This document shows positions 9,906-19,419 of a DNA stretch of 32,617 bases, piece after piece (the first letter of the stretch is position 1; each line of letters begins with the position of its first letter). The notes beneath the pieces were generated by a model. That model was not told the origin of the DNA. It saw only the letters and a list, made by a program, of their open reading frames with translations, and made no database searches. Position numbers and translations under genes: made by a program. This DNA is from Spirogloea muscicola (taxonomy: Eukaryota > Streptophyta > Zygnematophyceae > Spirogloeales > Spirogloeaceae), in contig WELB01000012.1 in the NCBI GenBank assembly GCA_009602725.1, forward strand, positions 307,242 through 339,858. Direction: 5' to 3'.

Positions 9906-10155
9906 GAATGCGGCTATCGAGTCCACAGCGCTCCCAGGCACTCGCGATACACCAGCGTGCTGGTCGTGCATTAGCACAGGCTAATGGCTTCCGTGGTGGT
10001 GGTTTGGCGCCTCAGCTTAGCTTGTCAGATATGCATGTGCTCACTCGGGAATATTAGTGTCCCCCTTAGCCAGCTCATTACCCAGTTAACAGGTCATATG
10101 TAAGGCGTGAAATCGCCTCCCTTTCAATTTCATGCGCACCGCGCGCCTTCTCTCT
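9906..10155 (+). mobile_element. Non-LTR retrotransposon 3'-terminal fragment (copy B)
   Basis: About 250 bases closely match 16698-16949 on the same strand (copy C). The match covers the last coding part (QRSQALAIHQRAGRALAQANG ... LSLSDMHVLTREY-stop at 10055-10057) and about 100 bases of 3' flank ending in the block catgcgcaccgcgcgccttc. The sequence immediately upstream, encoding VPQAIVACYRMRLS, may also belong to the element because a similar fragment (SQAIIACYSIAI) occurs in a MAF1 intron near 21430. The upstream reading frame is open back to an ATG at 9660 (listed under findings). The insertion is 5'-truncated; no reverse transcriptase domain remains. Confidence 0.7.
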
Positions 10156-11060
10156 TACGGCGGCTCATTTCCACCCCAGCTGCTGGTGGGCAAACGTAGG
10201 AACACCCCCCACGTTGCCCACGACGTCTCCGGAAGAAGACGCTGCCACGGAAGAGGGGCGGACGCCTCCCCGATAAGAAGTGCGCGCCCATAGAGAAGTG
10301 GGGCTGGCAAAGCCAGCCCAAAAAAGAATGGACAATGTCCAAGCCAAAGAAAGAGGAGCCGGAAAAAGGACCGATAGACCCCTCCATCATTTGGCCCCTT
10401 CGAACCTTTGTCAATTCTTTTTCGGGCTGGCTTTTCACAGCCCTTGCCCCCATTCGGAGTGCCACTTCTATCGGGACTCCGCCTCAGTGGCGCCCTCTCG
10501 TTCCGGCGAGCTCCCGATCGCTTCCGTTTTGCACGAGGTCGTGCCTGGACAGTGTGTTGGCTTACATTGGCCACCCTTCGATTTCTTCATGAAATCCTTT
10601 TGGCGGAATTGTCCCCTACCCTCTGTGGGCAAGCAATCTCCTTTTCAGCCTGCATTCGCTCTGTTACCTTCTATCGCCCCCCCTTTAGCATAGGGCTTCG
10701 CTCTATGTAGCCCCAATCTTTGGACTAGCTTTTGCCTGAACTATGACTTGGCTTGTTATGGCCTCCCTTCCATTGCTTTGGGCTGGCCTCTCACAGCCAC
10801 CAGTCAACTGGGCCGCGCTTTCTTCCTTTTCACTGCATGCGCACCGCGTGCCTTCCCTCTCCCCTCTCCATCTCCTCATACACACTCAGTTCTCCCCTCA
10901 GGCTGGCCCCCGGCCTCAACCAGCGCTCCTCCCCAAGCGACAGCGAAGCGCTTCCTGAGAAAGGCCGGCCAAAAAGTAGTGGACAGGGTCAAAGGGGAAG
11001 CCCCAACACACTAGCGCAATCACTCGGCCAAACACGTGGCCACCATGGATGGCTAACGGT
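10156..11060. repeat. Repeat-rich region with palindromic GGCTGGC...CAGCC motifs
   Basis: No gene is recognisable. Short repeated units appear several times. One is gggctggc followed by tttcacagcc or the like (10424, 10785, and elsewhere at 7132, 11188, 31754, and inverted at 20113-20155). Another is catgcgcaccgcgtgccttc at 10836, shared with 10129, 16924 and 28465. The segment 10395-10455 repeats 7105-7165. This looks like several nested or decayed copies of retrotransposon tails. Frames on both strands are open by chance. Confidence 0.5.
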
Positions 11061-11340
11061 CCCAGATGGAGACGGTCCACATTGACCGAAGAGGCGCCTT
11101 CTTAGTAATTCCTGCTTGGCTATTTTATTTGTAGCCGATAATTCTGCTGAATGCTGCGCACTCTCTAGACCTTGTCCAGTCCTTATGGCCTGGCCTTTCA
11201 ACAGCCACTGTTTCCTGGAGATAGCCTTGATTCTGATACTCACGGAGGCTGCTGCCTCGCAGCAAATAAGTTGACACAGTCGTCTGGTCGCAGCTGCTCG
11301 CTGCACCAGCCTCCAGTCTGCTGGCGCCATCCTGAAGTAA

Positions 11341-11850
11341 GCTGCTGCCTCCCACTCCTCTAGCAGCTCTAGAAGCGGACGCAGGTCGGGTCGACAATGC
11401 CCCCATCGGCTCAGCTCCCTTCACTCCGTGGCACCCCAGGCCCTCCACCCCCCCCCCGGCCATTCCTCCTGCCACAGCTGCTGCCTACCATTCCTCTTGC
11501 AGCTCCAGAAGCGCACGCAGGACGGGTCAACACGGCCCCCGTTGGCACTGCTCCCCCCGCTTCGTGGCACCCCCAGCCCTCCTCCCCCCCCCTGCCATTC
11601 TTCCTGCTGCGGCTGCTGCTCCCCACTCCTGTAGCAGCTCCGGAGGCAGACGCAGGACTGGTCGCCAAGGCCCCCATCGGCATTTTTGGCCCTCCTTTCC
11701 ACCCCCTCCATCCTTCCTCCCACTGCTGCTGCCTCCCACTCCTCTAGCAGCTCCAGAAGTGGACGCAGGACGGGTCAACAAGGCCCTCAGCGGCACTTCC
11801 GGCCCTCCTTTCCCCCTCTATTATCCCTCCTGCCACTGCTGCTGCCTCAG
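11341..11850 (+). repeat. Minisatellite, four tandem units of about 113-136 bp
   Basis: Four imperfect tandem units start near 11341, 11477, 11612 and 11725, with a partial fifth at about 11836. Each begins gctgctgcctcccactcct, continues through a block like agcagctccagaag and gacgcaggacgggtcaac, then a C-rich stretch. The unit length shortens from 136 to 113 through changes in the C-runs. Frames across it encode repeated Pro/Ala/Leu-rich plus-strand or Gly/Ser-rich minus-strand peptides, but no start, splice context or known family supports coding. Confidence 0.85.
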
Positions 11851-11859
11851 TCGTGTTGA

Positions 11860-12341
11860 GGGCTAGCTCGCTCTGCAGAATCCTGCAGTACACTGGACCT
11901 CTTGCACATCACAAAGATATAGGACCATTGCTTGCACGTGAGATTCGACAGGCAATCACCAGTAATGGGTGACTACTGCTTCCCTTGCGCATTTGAACTC
12001 CCAATCTTCTCCGTCACTTCTACACTCTGCTTTGGCAGCTGCAAAGGGTCCATGGCCTGCACATGTCTGCTTCAACCTCCAAGGGGTGTCATTAATGGCC
12101 GTGCGGGGCAGTCCGTTTTGCTTGCTTGCATAGGCCTCATTGCTGGCGACAAACAATTTCCAAAACAATTCCCGAAAGGAGGAAACACCTTCTCTCGTAC
12201 TCTTGATGTCTGCAGCAACTTCCCCTCTGTGACTGCTGGGCGTGTAGCTACATTTCCACAAATGCATGTAAGCTTGCAAGCAATGCATCCTTGGCACAAC
12301 GAGGTGGACTCCCATCATTCAGTGTCAACTACCGCCAATAC
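11860..12341. other. Intergenic / probable 3' UTR of the MBL-fold gene
   Basis: About 480 bases lie between the minisatellite and the stop codon of the minus-strand MBL-fold gene. A plus-strand open frame from 11932 to 12510 crosses it, but its last third is antisense to the MBL gene's terminal exon, and I recognise nothing in it. Probably 3' UTR and spacer. Confidence 0.4.
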
Positions 12342-15300
12342 TTATGAACGATATCTGGATTTTAAGATTGCAAATGTAGCTGTAGCACCTATAGCTAATC
12401 CAGCTGCAGCAGTGACGGTTGCCCAAGGCCTTGAGAGAAGGAGCCTGGAAGACTTGGCAGCAGCCAGGGACATGTATGCTCTTGCTGTAGCAGGCAAACA
12501 GCAGATGTAGAATGCGACACCGCAGGACCTTCCAAAGCTTTTCAGCGAGAAGTCCTGACCAGAGCAGACAAACCGGGCCACTGATGTCAGACCATGCTTA
12601 GTTGATGCTAACAACATCGATGACATAGTTGAGTGGACAGACAGCAATCACTGTCCAGGGGCCCAGGTAATACCACAACTAGGTGCCAACTGTATACTGC
12701 GGCTTGCTTAAATTACAATGTAAGGAGAGCGGAGGTCCTGCCTGGGGTAACCTCCGAGCTTCAGATAACCTGCGGACGTGAAGTATTGTATTGCTCAAAG
12801 CATATGGCCACAGGTCAGGTGGCGTGTCGTTATAAGCAGCAGATACAACTTGAAATGCTGTTGAGGCGCCTTCCTCAATCGCTCTTAGTATCTTCTCCTC
12901 CCGCTGCTCTCTATGCCTTCACCCACAATATTCTCAAGATCACTCACAATGTCCGCAGCAGTTCAGGACAAGCAGACGCAGAGCTTATTCCGGTCATCTT
13001 CAGATGGCAGTTGCCAATCTAGGCAATCCTGTAGACGAATATCTAGCCTTTGGTTGGGCATACATGCCCAATCAAAGGCTTTTTGGGCAACAACAACAAT
13101 TAGGACAGCAGCTTACCAGAGGTATGACCGCAGCATCTTCTCCGGTTGGTATACTGGGCGACCATGCATTGGTATCAAAAAGGTGGGCTTCAGTGCAATG
13201 AGTCTGTGTGTAGTGTCAAAGTAGTCCTGCATAAGTGCAACTCCCAATAAGAAGTCATCACAGCAGTTACTCTGATGCTTGCTAGATACTACTCATTGCC
13301 TTCCTTTTCAATGAATCGTCGGTGGTTTCTCGCATAGTAATCCCTGAGCGCTTCAAGACTTTCACAGCACGCCATGCTGACAAATAAGAAAGGGAAGAGA
13401 CAACTTCAACCCCCTGAGTAGGGGACTAAGTGATGCTGACCTGCATGTCACCCCCCGAGGAGCTGTCAAGAACAGCGCTCCCTTGCCTGCCAGATTGTGC
13501 ATCATGCTCTACTTTCACATTCTCAAATTTCATGTCAGGTACCTCAAGCTTTTTTGAGCTTGCCAAGCTACAGGCGGCATGCACCACCATTAATCTGCTC
13601 AGCAGTTGCTCTACATGAGTCTACACAAGCTTACCCAACACAGTGATCACCAGCGATCAATGTTCTTGTTGAAGGATTGAAAAGCGCAAGGTGGCCCTCT
13701 GTGTGTCCCTGCATGCAGATCTTGCATACTTTACTGAAAATTTCATCTGGAATAGGGCCCACTGCCCCTTACTGCGAGACAAATACAAATACACACTTTG
13801 TACTGCACCTGACTACTAGCCATCCTTATTGGCTCCAGGTACTTGAGAACAAGGACAAACTCCTCTAAAGGACAAGCTGATGAATAACGTCGGGAGGAGG
13901 GCAAACTCACTGGTGCTTCAATGACTATCATTCTGTCATCTCCAACTAGTATTTCTTCCCCACCCTTGACTGCCCACTTCTGCAGATGTATACCATCTGC
14001 ATAGCTGGGCATCTCTCAGCGGAAGGATGCCAAAAGCAATACCTAATGCAACCTGGGCCTGAATATGTAAGCAGGCCCAAGAGGGTGACCCTGTGCATGC
14101 TAAATTGTGGAGCCACATTAACCAGGCATTTGATGGCTATGACTTACTTTCTCCTAAACGGAGTAAGGTAGCTTCATGTGCAATTAGAATTGCCTTCGGA
14201 TTACTCTTGGCTACTACACCTAAGCCTGCACGCATCACTCATTGCAAAGGCCGTAAAGGGAAGTCTTGCAGATGTAAGAAGACTCGCAACACAGAACCTC
14301 CATCATTTGAATGAGGAATAGTTGAGTATCAGCAGTAATATCAATAAATTCGTGGTGGAATCACATACTCAGGTTTGCCAGGATCTTAGAGCAATGACCA
14401 GGATAGACTTGACACAAGAGCTGCTGTAGTCACCTTGGACATGGTCTTGATGGTGGTGAGTGAGAAAGACCAGGAGCTTGTGCGGTAAGGCCGACACGAT
14501 ATTTTCTAGCTGCTCTGCAGTATGGACGACAAGGAGTGAGGTGCACTGCATCAGACAATCTCATTCTGATCGAAAGAAGCGACAAGACAAGCACATTATG
14601 CAACACTGAGCAAGAGGGTTACACTATGTAAGCATTGCCGGATCTAGCAAGGTCTGTGCAAAGCACACGTAAAGCATATAGCCAATCGTGCCAAAGATCA
14701 GCATCAACCAAGATCACCCTGCCTTTTACGAAAGCTGCTGCCCTCCTGACCTGCTTCTGAGAAGAGCCCGGACTAGCTCCAGGATCAACCAGTAAACATT
14801 CACCCAAGCACAGTTGTCCTGATTCATCATTCTTGTACATGCCATCAAAGACAACAAGATTGGTCTTCGTGAACGGCTTCAACGTCATTGTCTGCATTGG
14901 AAGAATGGAATAGCCAGGGGGATACACCTGCAAGAGCGGATGTAAGCAGATTTTAGCTACTCTTACCAACCGTTCTGCAAGGTACTGCTACATTAGTGGT
15001 ATAGTGGTAAGTTCCTCACACTACCTTGTCATTGAGATATCGATACAACAACTTCGTGTATGGCTGCTAGAAGAGCCCTAGGCCTCCCTCTGCAACTGCT
15101 GATGACTAATATGCTTTTGCAACTTCTGCTCTCAATCCTTCTGCAAATGATCGCTGCGAGCTACTGCTAAGCTTCTACACCAGTAGGATAACCAGCAAAC
15201 TATCAGGACAATCAACAAAGTATACCAGGTACGCTGAGTGCCAGGACGACCATAAAGCGAACGACTGCGACCTGCCAGATAATCTACTGTTTATGAGAAA

Positions 15301-16420
15301 CCAGTAGTGTGCTGTGCATGAGAGTAAACAGAAGAGCTCACACCTGAGCCTGAAATGGACACATGGCTTTCCAAACTCGACCATCGCGATAGTGTGGCGA
15401 GAAGACATGCATTGTCAACGGCCCCACTGTCATTGCGACGTCCTTGTGTAGAAGAGCATCGAGCGCTTGTTGGGGGCTTATCCATTTCCAATCTGTCAAA
15501 GGCAGATCATGTCCTTCAAAATCCTGGTAACAGATTTCAGCCAGCTATAAGACTTCAATGAGTCTCTTATATAGGTCTCAAGTACATGCTTGACAGTGAT
15601 TGAGTGAGAAACAGAAATCTCAAGTCTAATATCTATTATGAAAATTAGACCCGTAGAACGTCACAAATCAGTCCACTGCTTGACGACTGCGGTAAGAGGA
15701 CTCAGACAAGCTATGCAAGCAGAGTGCATCTGCCGCATGCCAAAGAAGGCGTGCGCGCGAGAATGAATGATAACCAATGGAAGCGTCAATAGCAGCTCCA
15801 ATACCAGCTACTAAGAGACTCTCTGTCTGTCACTTACAAGGAGCACAAGGTGGACACTTTAAGAAGAGGTGCCAATCTACCTTGTGTGGGGTCCTCCAAG
15901 GCGAATGTCTCGGCGGCGTCAGTCACGAAAAGCATGTATTGGCGATGTGGCCCTGGCCCGAAGTCAGGCTCCTCGTACGTGCTCCAGTAGCGCCACTCGT
16001 TCTTGGGGTCCACAGCAGCCGCCACCTTCAGCAGCACCTGCCATGCACAGGATGTCATGCCTCCGCATGATTAGGCTGTCTCTGTCTCGTCAGGACATTG
16101 GCTTCACAAGTACCGCATCTACGCCAACGTTCACAGAGAAGCTCCTGACGAGACTAGACCTCCAGGATGGCCTTCGAGGCGTCCAGGCCGTGCCACCCGA
16201 ATTGGCGCAGGTAGCGCTCGACAATCGCGGCCTGCTCCTCCACGGCGGAGGACTGGACATCGCGGTCCGGCGGGAGCGCGGGCCGCGGCTCCAGGCGCGC
16301 CACGGGCACGTCCAGGAAGCCCTCGCCGAGGTCCGGCGAAGGCGAGCAGGCCGCACGGAAGGAGTCGCCGCGCGAGAGGTCCCGCACAATGAGCGCCAGG
16401 AAGCGCTCCTCGCCGGGCAT
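12342..16420 (-). CDS. Plant-type LACTB2-like metallo-beta-lactamase-fold protein with C-terminal TM segment
   Basis: Metal-dependent hydrolase of the MBL fold; the animal relative LACTB2 is a mitochondrial endoribonuclease, but the plant substrate is unknown to me. Twelve minus-strand exons: 16420-16160, 16037-15858, 15523-15344, 14927-14751, 14512-14434, 14225-14148, 13996-13911, 13708-13635, 13486-13441, 13226-13117, 12916-12742, 12554-12342; 1659 nt, 552 aa, all phases consistent. The N-terminal half has the plant pattern (EEPDFGPGPHRQ, KWISPQQALDALL, VYPPGYSILPMQTMTLKPF). Metal-ligand motifs follow: THHHQDH, GHTEGH, AGDHCVG, IPMHG. The end has RLSEARRLPQ-DFSLKSFGRSC, then a basic stretch and a hydrophobic segment (ATVTAAAGLAIGATATFAIL), a likely membrane anchor. 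The last intron has a GC donor (CAG|GCAGGA). Less sure: the ends of exon 2 and exon 5 and the start, which overlaps an inverted repeat. Confidence 0.92.
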
Positions 16421-16470
16421 CCCGGCCAGCTCGACAGCGCCCCGCCTGTCGAGCTGGCCGGGATGCCCGG
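16413..16470. repeat. Perfect 24-bp inverted repeat at the MBL-gene start codon
   Basis: Bases 16413-16436 and 16447-16470 are perfect reverse complements separated by 10 bases, giving a GC-rich hairpin. The left arm contains the proposed start codon (16420-16418, minus strand). A third, direct copy of most of the arm follows at about 16463-16490, next to a (CCG)n run and an n at 16507. On the minus strand the repeats read as two GAVELAG-type peptides in frame upstream of the start. It could be genuine or a fold-back assembly artefact at a gap edge. Confidence 0.85.
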
Positions 16471-16482
16471 CCAGCTCGACAG

Positions 16483-16520
16483 CGCCGCCGCCGCCGCCGC
16501 CGCCGCNTGCCGCCGCGGCG
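16483..16520. repeat. (CCG)n tract with embedded sequence gap
   Basis: A run of about eight CCG triplets is broken by a single n at 16507 and followed by a ccgcggcggcggc palindrome. It lies upstream of the MBL-gene start on its 5' side. The n most likely represents an unresolved length of the same repeat. Confidence 0.8.
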
Positions 16521-16654
16521 GCGGCTCGCCGACGGGCAGGCGGCTGCCACGACCAGCCGCCGCCGTCTACCGTCAGAACAGTGGGGCGCGCAGAGCATCT
16601 GATTGAGCGCATTGACAGGGGAAAAAGGAATTGCGACTGCTGATTACTTCCAGA

Positions 16655-17305
16655 GCGGCTGTAGAAGCCAGCCAGGTGCATCGAGAGTGTTGTTCATGAA
16701 TGCGGCTATCATTGAGTGTACAGCGCTCCCAGGCACTTGCGATACACCAGCATGCTGGGCGTGCATTGGCCCAGGTTAATGGCTTCCGTGGTGGTGGTTT
16801 GGCTCCTCAGCTTAGCTTGTCAGATATGCGTGTGCTCACTCGGGGATATTGGTGTCCCCCTTAGCTAGCTCATTAACCCGTAACAGGACATTTGTAAGGC
16901 TAGAATAGGCCTCCCTTTCAGTTTCATGCGCACCGCGCGCCTTCTCTCATGACTATATTTGCGGAGCCACAGGCTAGGCAAACTTGCAGACTGGCAAGGC
17001 AGAGGGCAGCTGTTTTTCCGATGGCGGCGAGGGCCCAATAAGGCCAGCCCTCAGACGAGGGCTGACAAGGTCCAGACGGAGACGGAAAGCGGGGTGGCAC
17101 GCGGGAAAACAAGCGGTCACCAGGGATGGCCGTTCAGTAACCCCTCATTAGCAGCAGCGAAGGGAGGCCAAGCCGAGTCAATGAGTCATGTGCGGTGTGA
17201 TTCTGAGGGCCAGATAGGGGCCTGAACGAAAAAGAAAAAAGAAGAATGCGGCTGCTGCTAGAAAGAGCGGCTGGAAAAAGCCAGCCAGATGCATACAGGT
17301 CTTCA
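16655..17305 (+). mobile_element. Non-LTR retrotransposon 3' end (copy C) flanked by a short direct repeat
   Basis: Bases 16698-16949 match copy B (9906-10155). They encode MRLSLSVQRSQALAIHQ ... GRALAQVNG ... LSLSDMRVLTRGYWCPP-stop (stop near 16864-16866), plus about 80 bases of 3' flank ending catgcgcaccgcgcgccttc. A roughly 50-bp imperfect direct repeat borders the unit: agagcggctg, a short A-rich stretch, agccagccag, tgcat and ttcatga occur at 16655-16700 and again at 17260-17308. The repeat is too long and diverged for a simple recent target-site duplication. No intact ORF remains. Confidence 0.65.
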
Positions 17306-17309
17306 TGAG

Positions 17310-18167
17310 GGAGCCACAGGAGATTTGTTTTGGCCTGCTGAAGGTGATCTTCAATGAAGTCAGCAAGTGGTCAAGTGTGCCCTGTGCGTTGCATTTGGCC
17401 TACCATATCTTCCTCCTGTCGTGACCACTGTCACTGCACCTACGACAGCTATTGCTGATACAGGTCAACCCCCTTTGCAGAAGTGAAGAGTAATAGAAGA
17501 GGAATAAAGTTGAAGGAGTGATACTGTGGCAAGGAAAGGCAGAGCTGTTCAGCCGTCACTGAGCACTAATTTGCGTTCTCCCTCAAACAATGGGAGAGGG
17601 ATATGTACCAGAGGTTTTTATTGACTGTCATACCGACAGGAGTATCTCACATGCAAGACGACTGCCTACTTGGTCAATGGAAGTGTGCGCAACCTTTGAC
17701 CTAGAAAGCCGTTGTCATAACCAGCTTGCGGCATTCAATGCGAGAACATGGAAGAGCCAGGACTAGCGCTTCAACACTGTTGCTTGAAAGTACAAGCTCA
17801 CATGCTCCAGTCTTCCCTGCCATGGCCTTCCCACTGCCCCATCCAACGCAGGTGCAATGCTATGACAAACATGAGACTGCTCGTGAACACGTATCAGTGT
17901 GACAACACGACAGCTGCTGCAGAATGCCATGGGCTCCACGCTTTTATAAGCCTGCACTGATGTGTTCCTTATGCTGTACAAGTGCAGTCCGTGGCATTGT
18001 AGTATGCCCACTGCTTAGATTATATTGTACAAACACATCAATAAAATAAGAGGAAGGCCTTTTAGCCATTCTCCACATGGGTCACACAGATGCTATGATT
18101 GTCTGTGCGTGACCATGCCTGTAGATTTCTTGCAGCTGCAGCCTCGATAAATAAGGCCACTGACTCT
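17310..18167. other. Intergenic stretch without recognisable gene
   Basis: About 860 bases upstream of 18168 hold no conserved exon or RNA gene that I can see. Short open frames exist on both strands but none has recognisable content. It probably contains the 3' UTR of the minus-strand gene ending at 18168. Confidence 0.4.
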
Positions 18168-19419
18168 TCAGGTTGCTGACTGCACAATCAGTCTCTTGGG
18201 CCTTGAAAAGCACCGCCTCTGCCACAGCGGCTTGCCCTGTCCTACCTTGCTCTTCTGCCAGCAGCCCACACGTTTCAGCTGCTGCTGCCTCTTCATCATC
18301 ATGCCCTGCGTGCGCTGCTGCTCTAGCAAGAAGGCCCTATGTTGCAGAAGCCAGTGCTGGTGCAGTAGTTTCTCCAGAGCAAGGCCACTTGTGTATGACG
18401 GAGATGTGGGAGGCGGCTGGCTAGCATTCTGGCTGCCAGAGAGAAACTCAAGCAACTTCTCGGCTTTCTGCTTCTTCGTCACTGTCTTTGAGGCATCCTC
18501 AGGTTGTCCTCTTCCAGAAGCCCCGGGAGGATAGCTGCAGCGCTGCAGCTCGACTCTTGTCGGGCTCGTGATTTGGGCGACCATCTTGGATTCCCCATGC
18601 AGTCGCCTCGCTGGTATATCGTCAACCAAGTCCATCTTCTCAAATCTGCCGAAGACGTTGGTCACTGTTGGCGCAGCATTATTCTGTCTGGCAACGCCTG
18701 AGGACGCTATGTCCTCAGAAGGTATGTACGCCCGAACCTTGCCGGGAAGGGCTCTGGCACCAGGATGAAGGTCTCGATTGTGAAGTGATGCTGCTGTCTT
18801 GCGGAAGGCTAGCTGCAGGTCGAGTTCCAGGAAGGCTTTGCACTGCATCAAGTAGGAGCAAGTGTAATTTAGCAAAGAGAGGAACGGCCTTCAAGCTCGA
18901 CGACTGGCAAGGAGGACTTCGGAAGCCTGGCAACTGGATGGCCACATTGCAGCCGCACCAGAATAGCAGCTATGCCGGCTAGCACAGGATGGGCGCCAGC
19001 TGTGCACGAACTACCATGACGGACTTCTGCCCCTTTAATCAGCTGTAAATTGGACTGCTGCAGCTTCTGCTGCGCACTTATGCAGTCGTCCAATGCCCGC
19101 CATGCACGAGCTCCGGGCGAGCGTCTCACCTGAGAACGACCGGGCTCATGCGCCGTGGCTTGGTAGGATGTGCAGCCTTGGCTGCAGGAGCGGCTGGCGG
19201 AGCTTGCGGCGACCATTGAGTCAGAGTGCTCCAGTCCGAGTGCTTCAGCAAGGGGGAATGGGCAGAGCAGCCAGAGGCGGCGGTCGGAGTTCGATGGTGG
19301 GAGGGAGTCAGAGGCCGCGTGGGCGAGGGAGCGGAGCGAGGGCTGGGGCCTGCAGGGCTGGGGTGGGGCAGCTGGGACTCGTCCGGGCTTTCGGAGTCAG
19401 TGGCAGGATGGCCGCTCAT
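18168..19419 (-). CDS. Unrecognised Gln-rich, partly coiled-coil protein
   Basis: Not recognised. The terminal exon 18842-18168 (CAG acceptor at 18843) is a 224-codon open frame: KAFLELDLQLAFRKTAASL, HPGARALPGKVRAYIPSED, VFGRFEKMDLVDDIPARRL, KKQKAEKLLEFL, then a long helical Gln/Leu-rich end (LEKLLHQHWLLQHRAFLLEQ, MMMKRQQQLKRV) and a basic tail. Upstream, a coiled-coil-like piece (AQQKLQQSNLQLIKGAEV) ends at a GT donor near 19014. A Ser/Pro-rich first exon (MSGHPATDSESPDE at 19419) ends at a CAG|GTGAGA-like donor at 19130. The join between the last two would need a very short intron or a missing exon, so the 5' structure is uncertain. The composition suggests a nuclear regulatory or cytoskeletal protein, but I assign no function. 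Confidence 0.4.

Noticed and set aside
11932-12510. 192-codon plus-strand frame
   Set aside because: Its end is antisense to the well-supported terminal exon of the MBL-fold gene; the rest shows nothing recognisable.
13004-13201. Plus-strand 65-codon frame with Gln run
   Set aside because: Overlaps MBL exon 10 in antisense and contains intron sequence; no independent support.
13290-13400. Minus-strand piece encoding DYYARNHRRFIEKEGNE, resembling part of the MBL family end
   Set aside because: The exon at 13226-13117 encodes the true DYFDTTHRLIALKP segment in the right place; this piece falls within intron 9.
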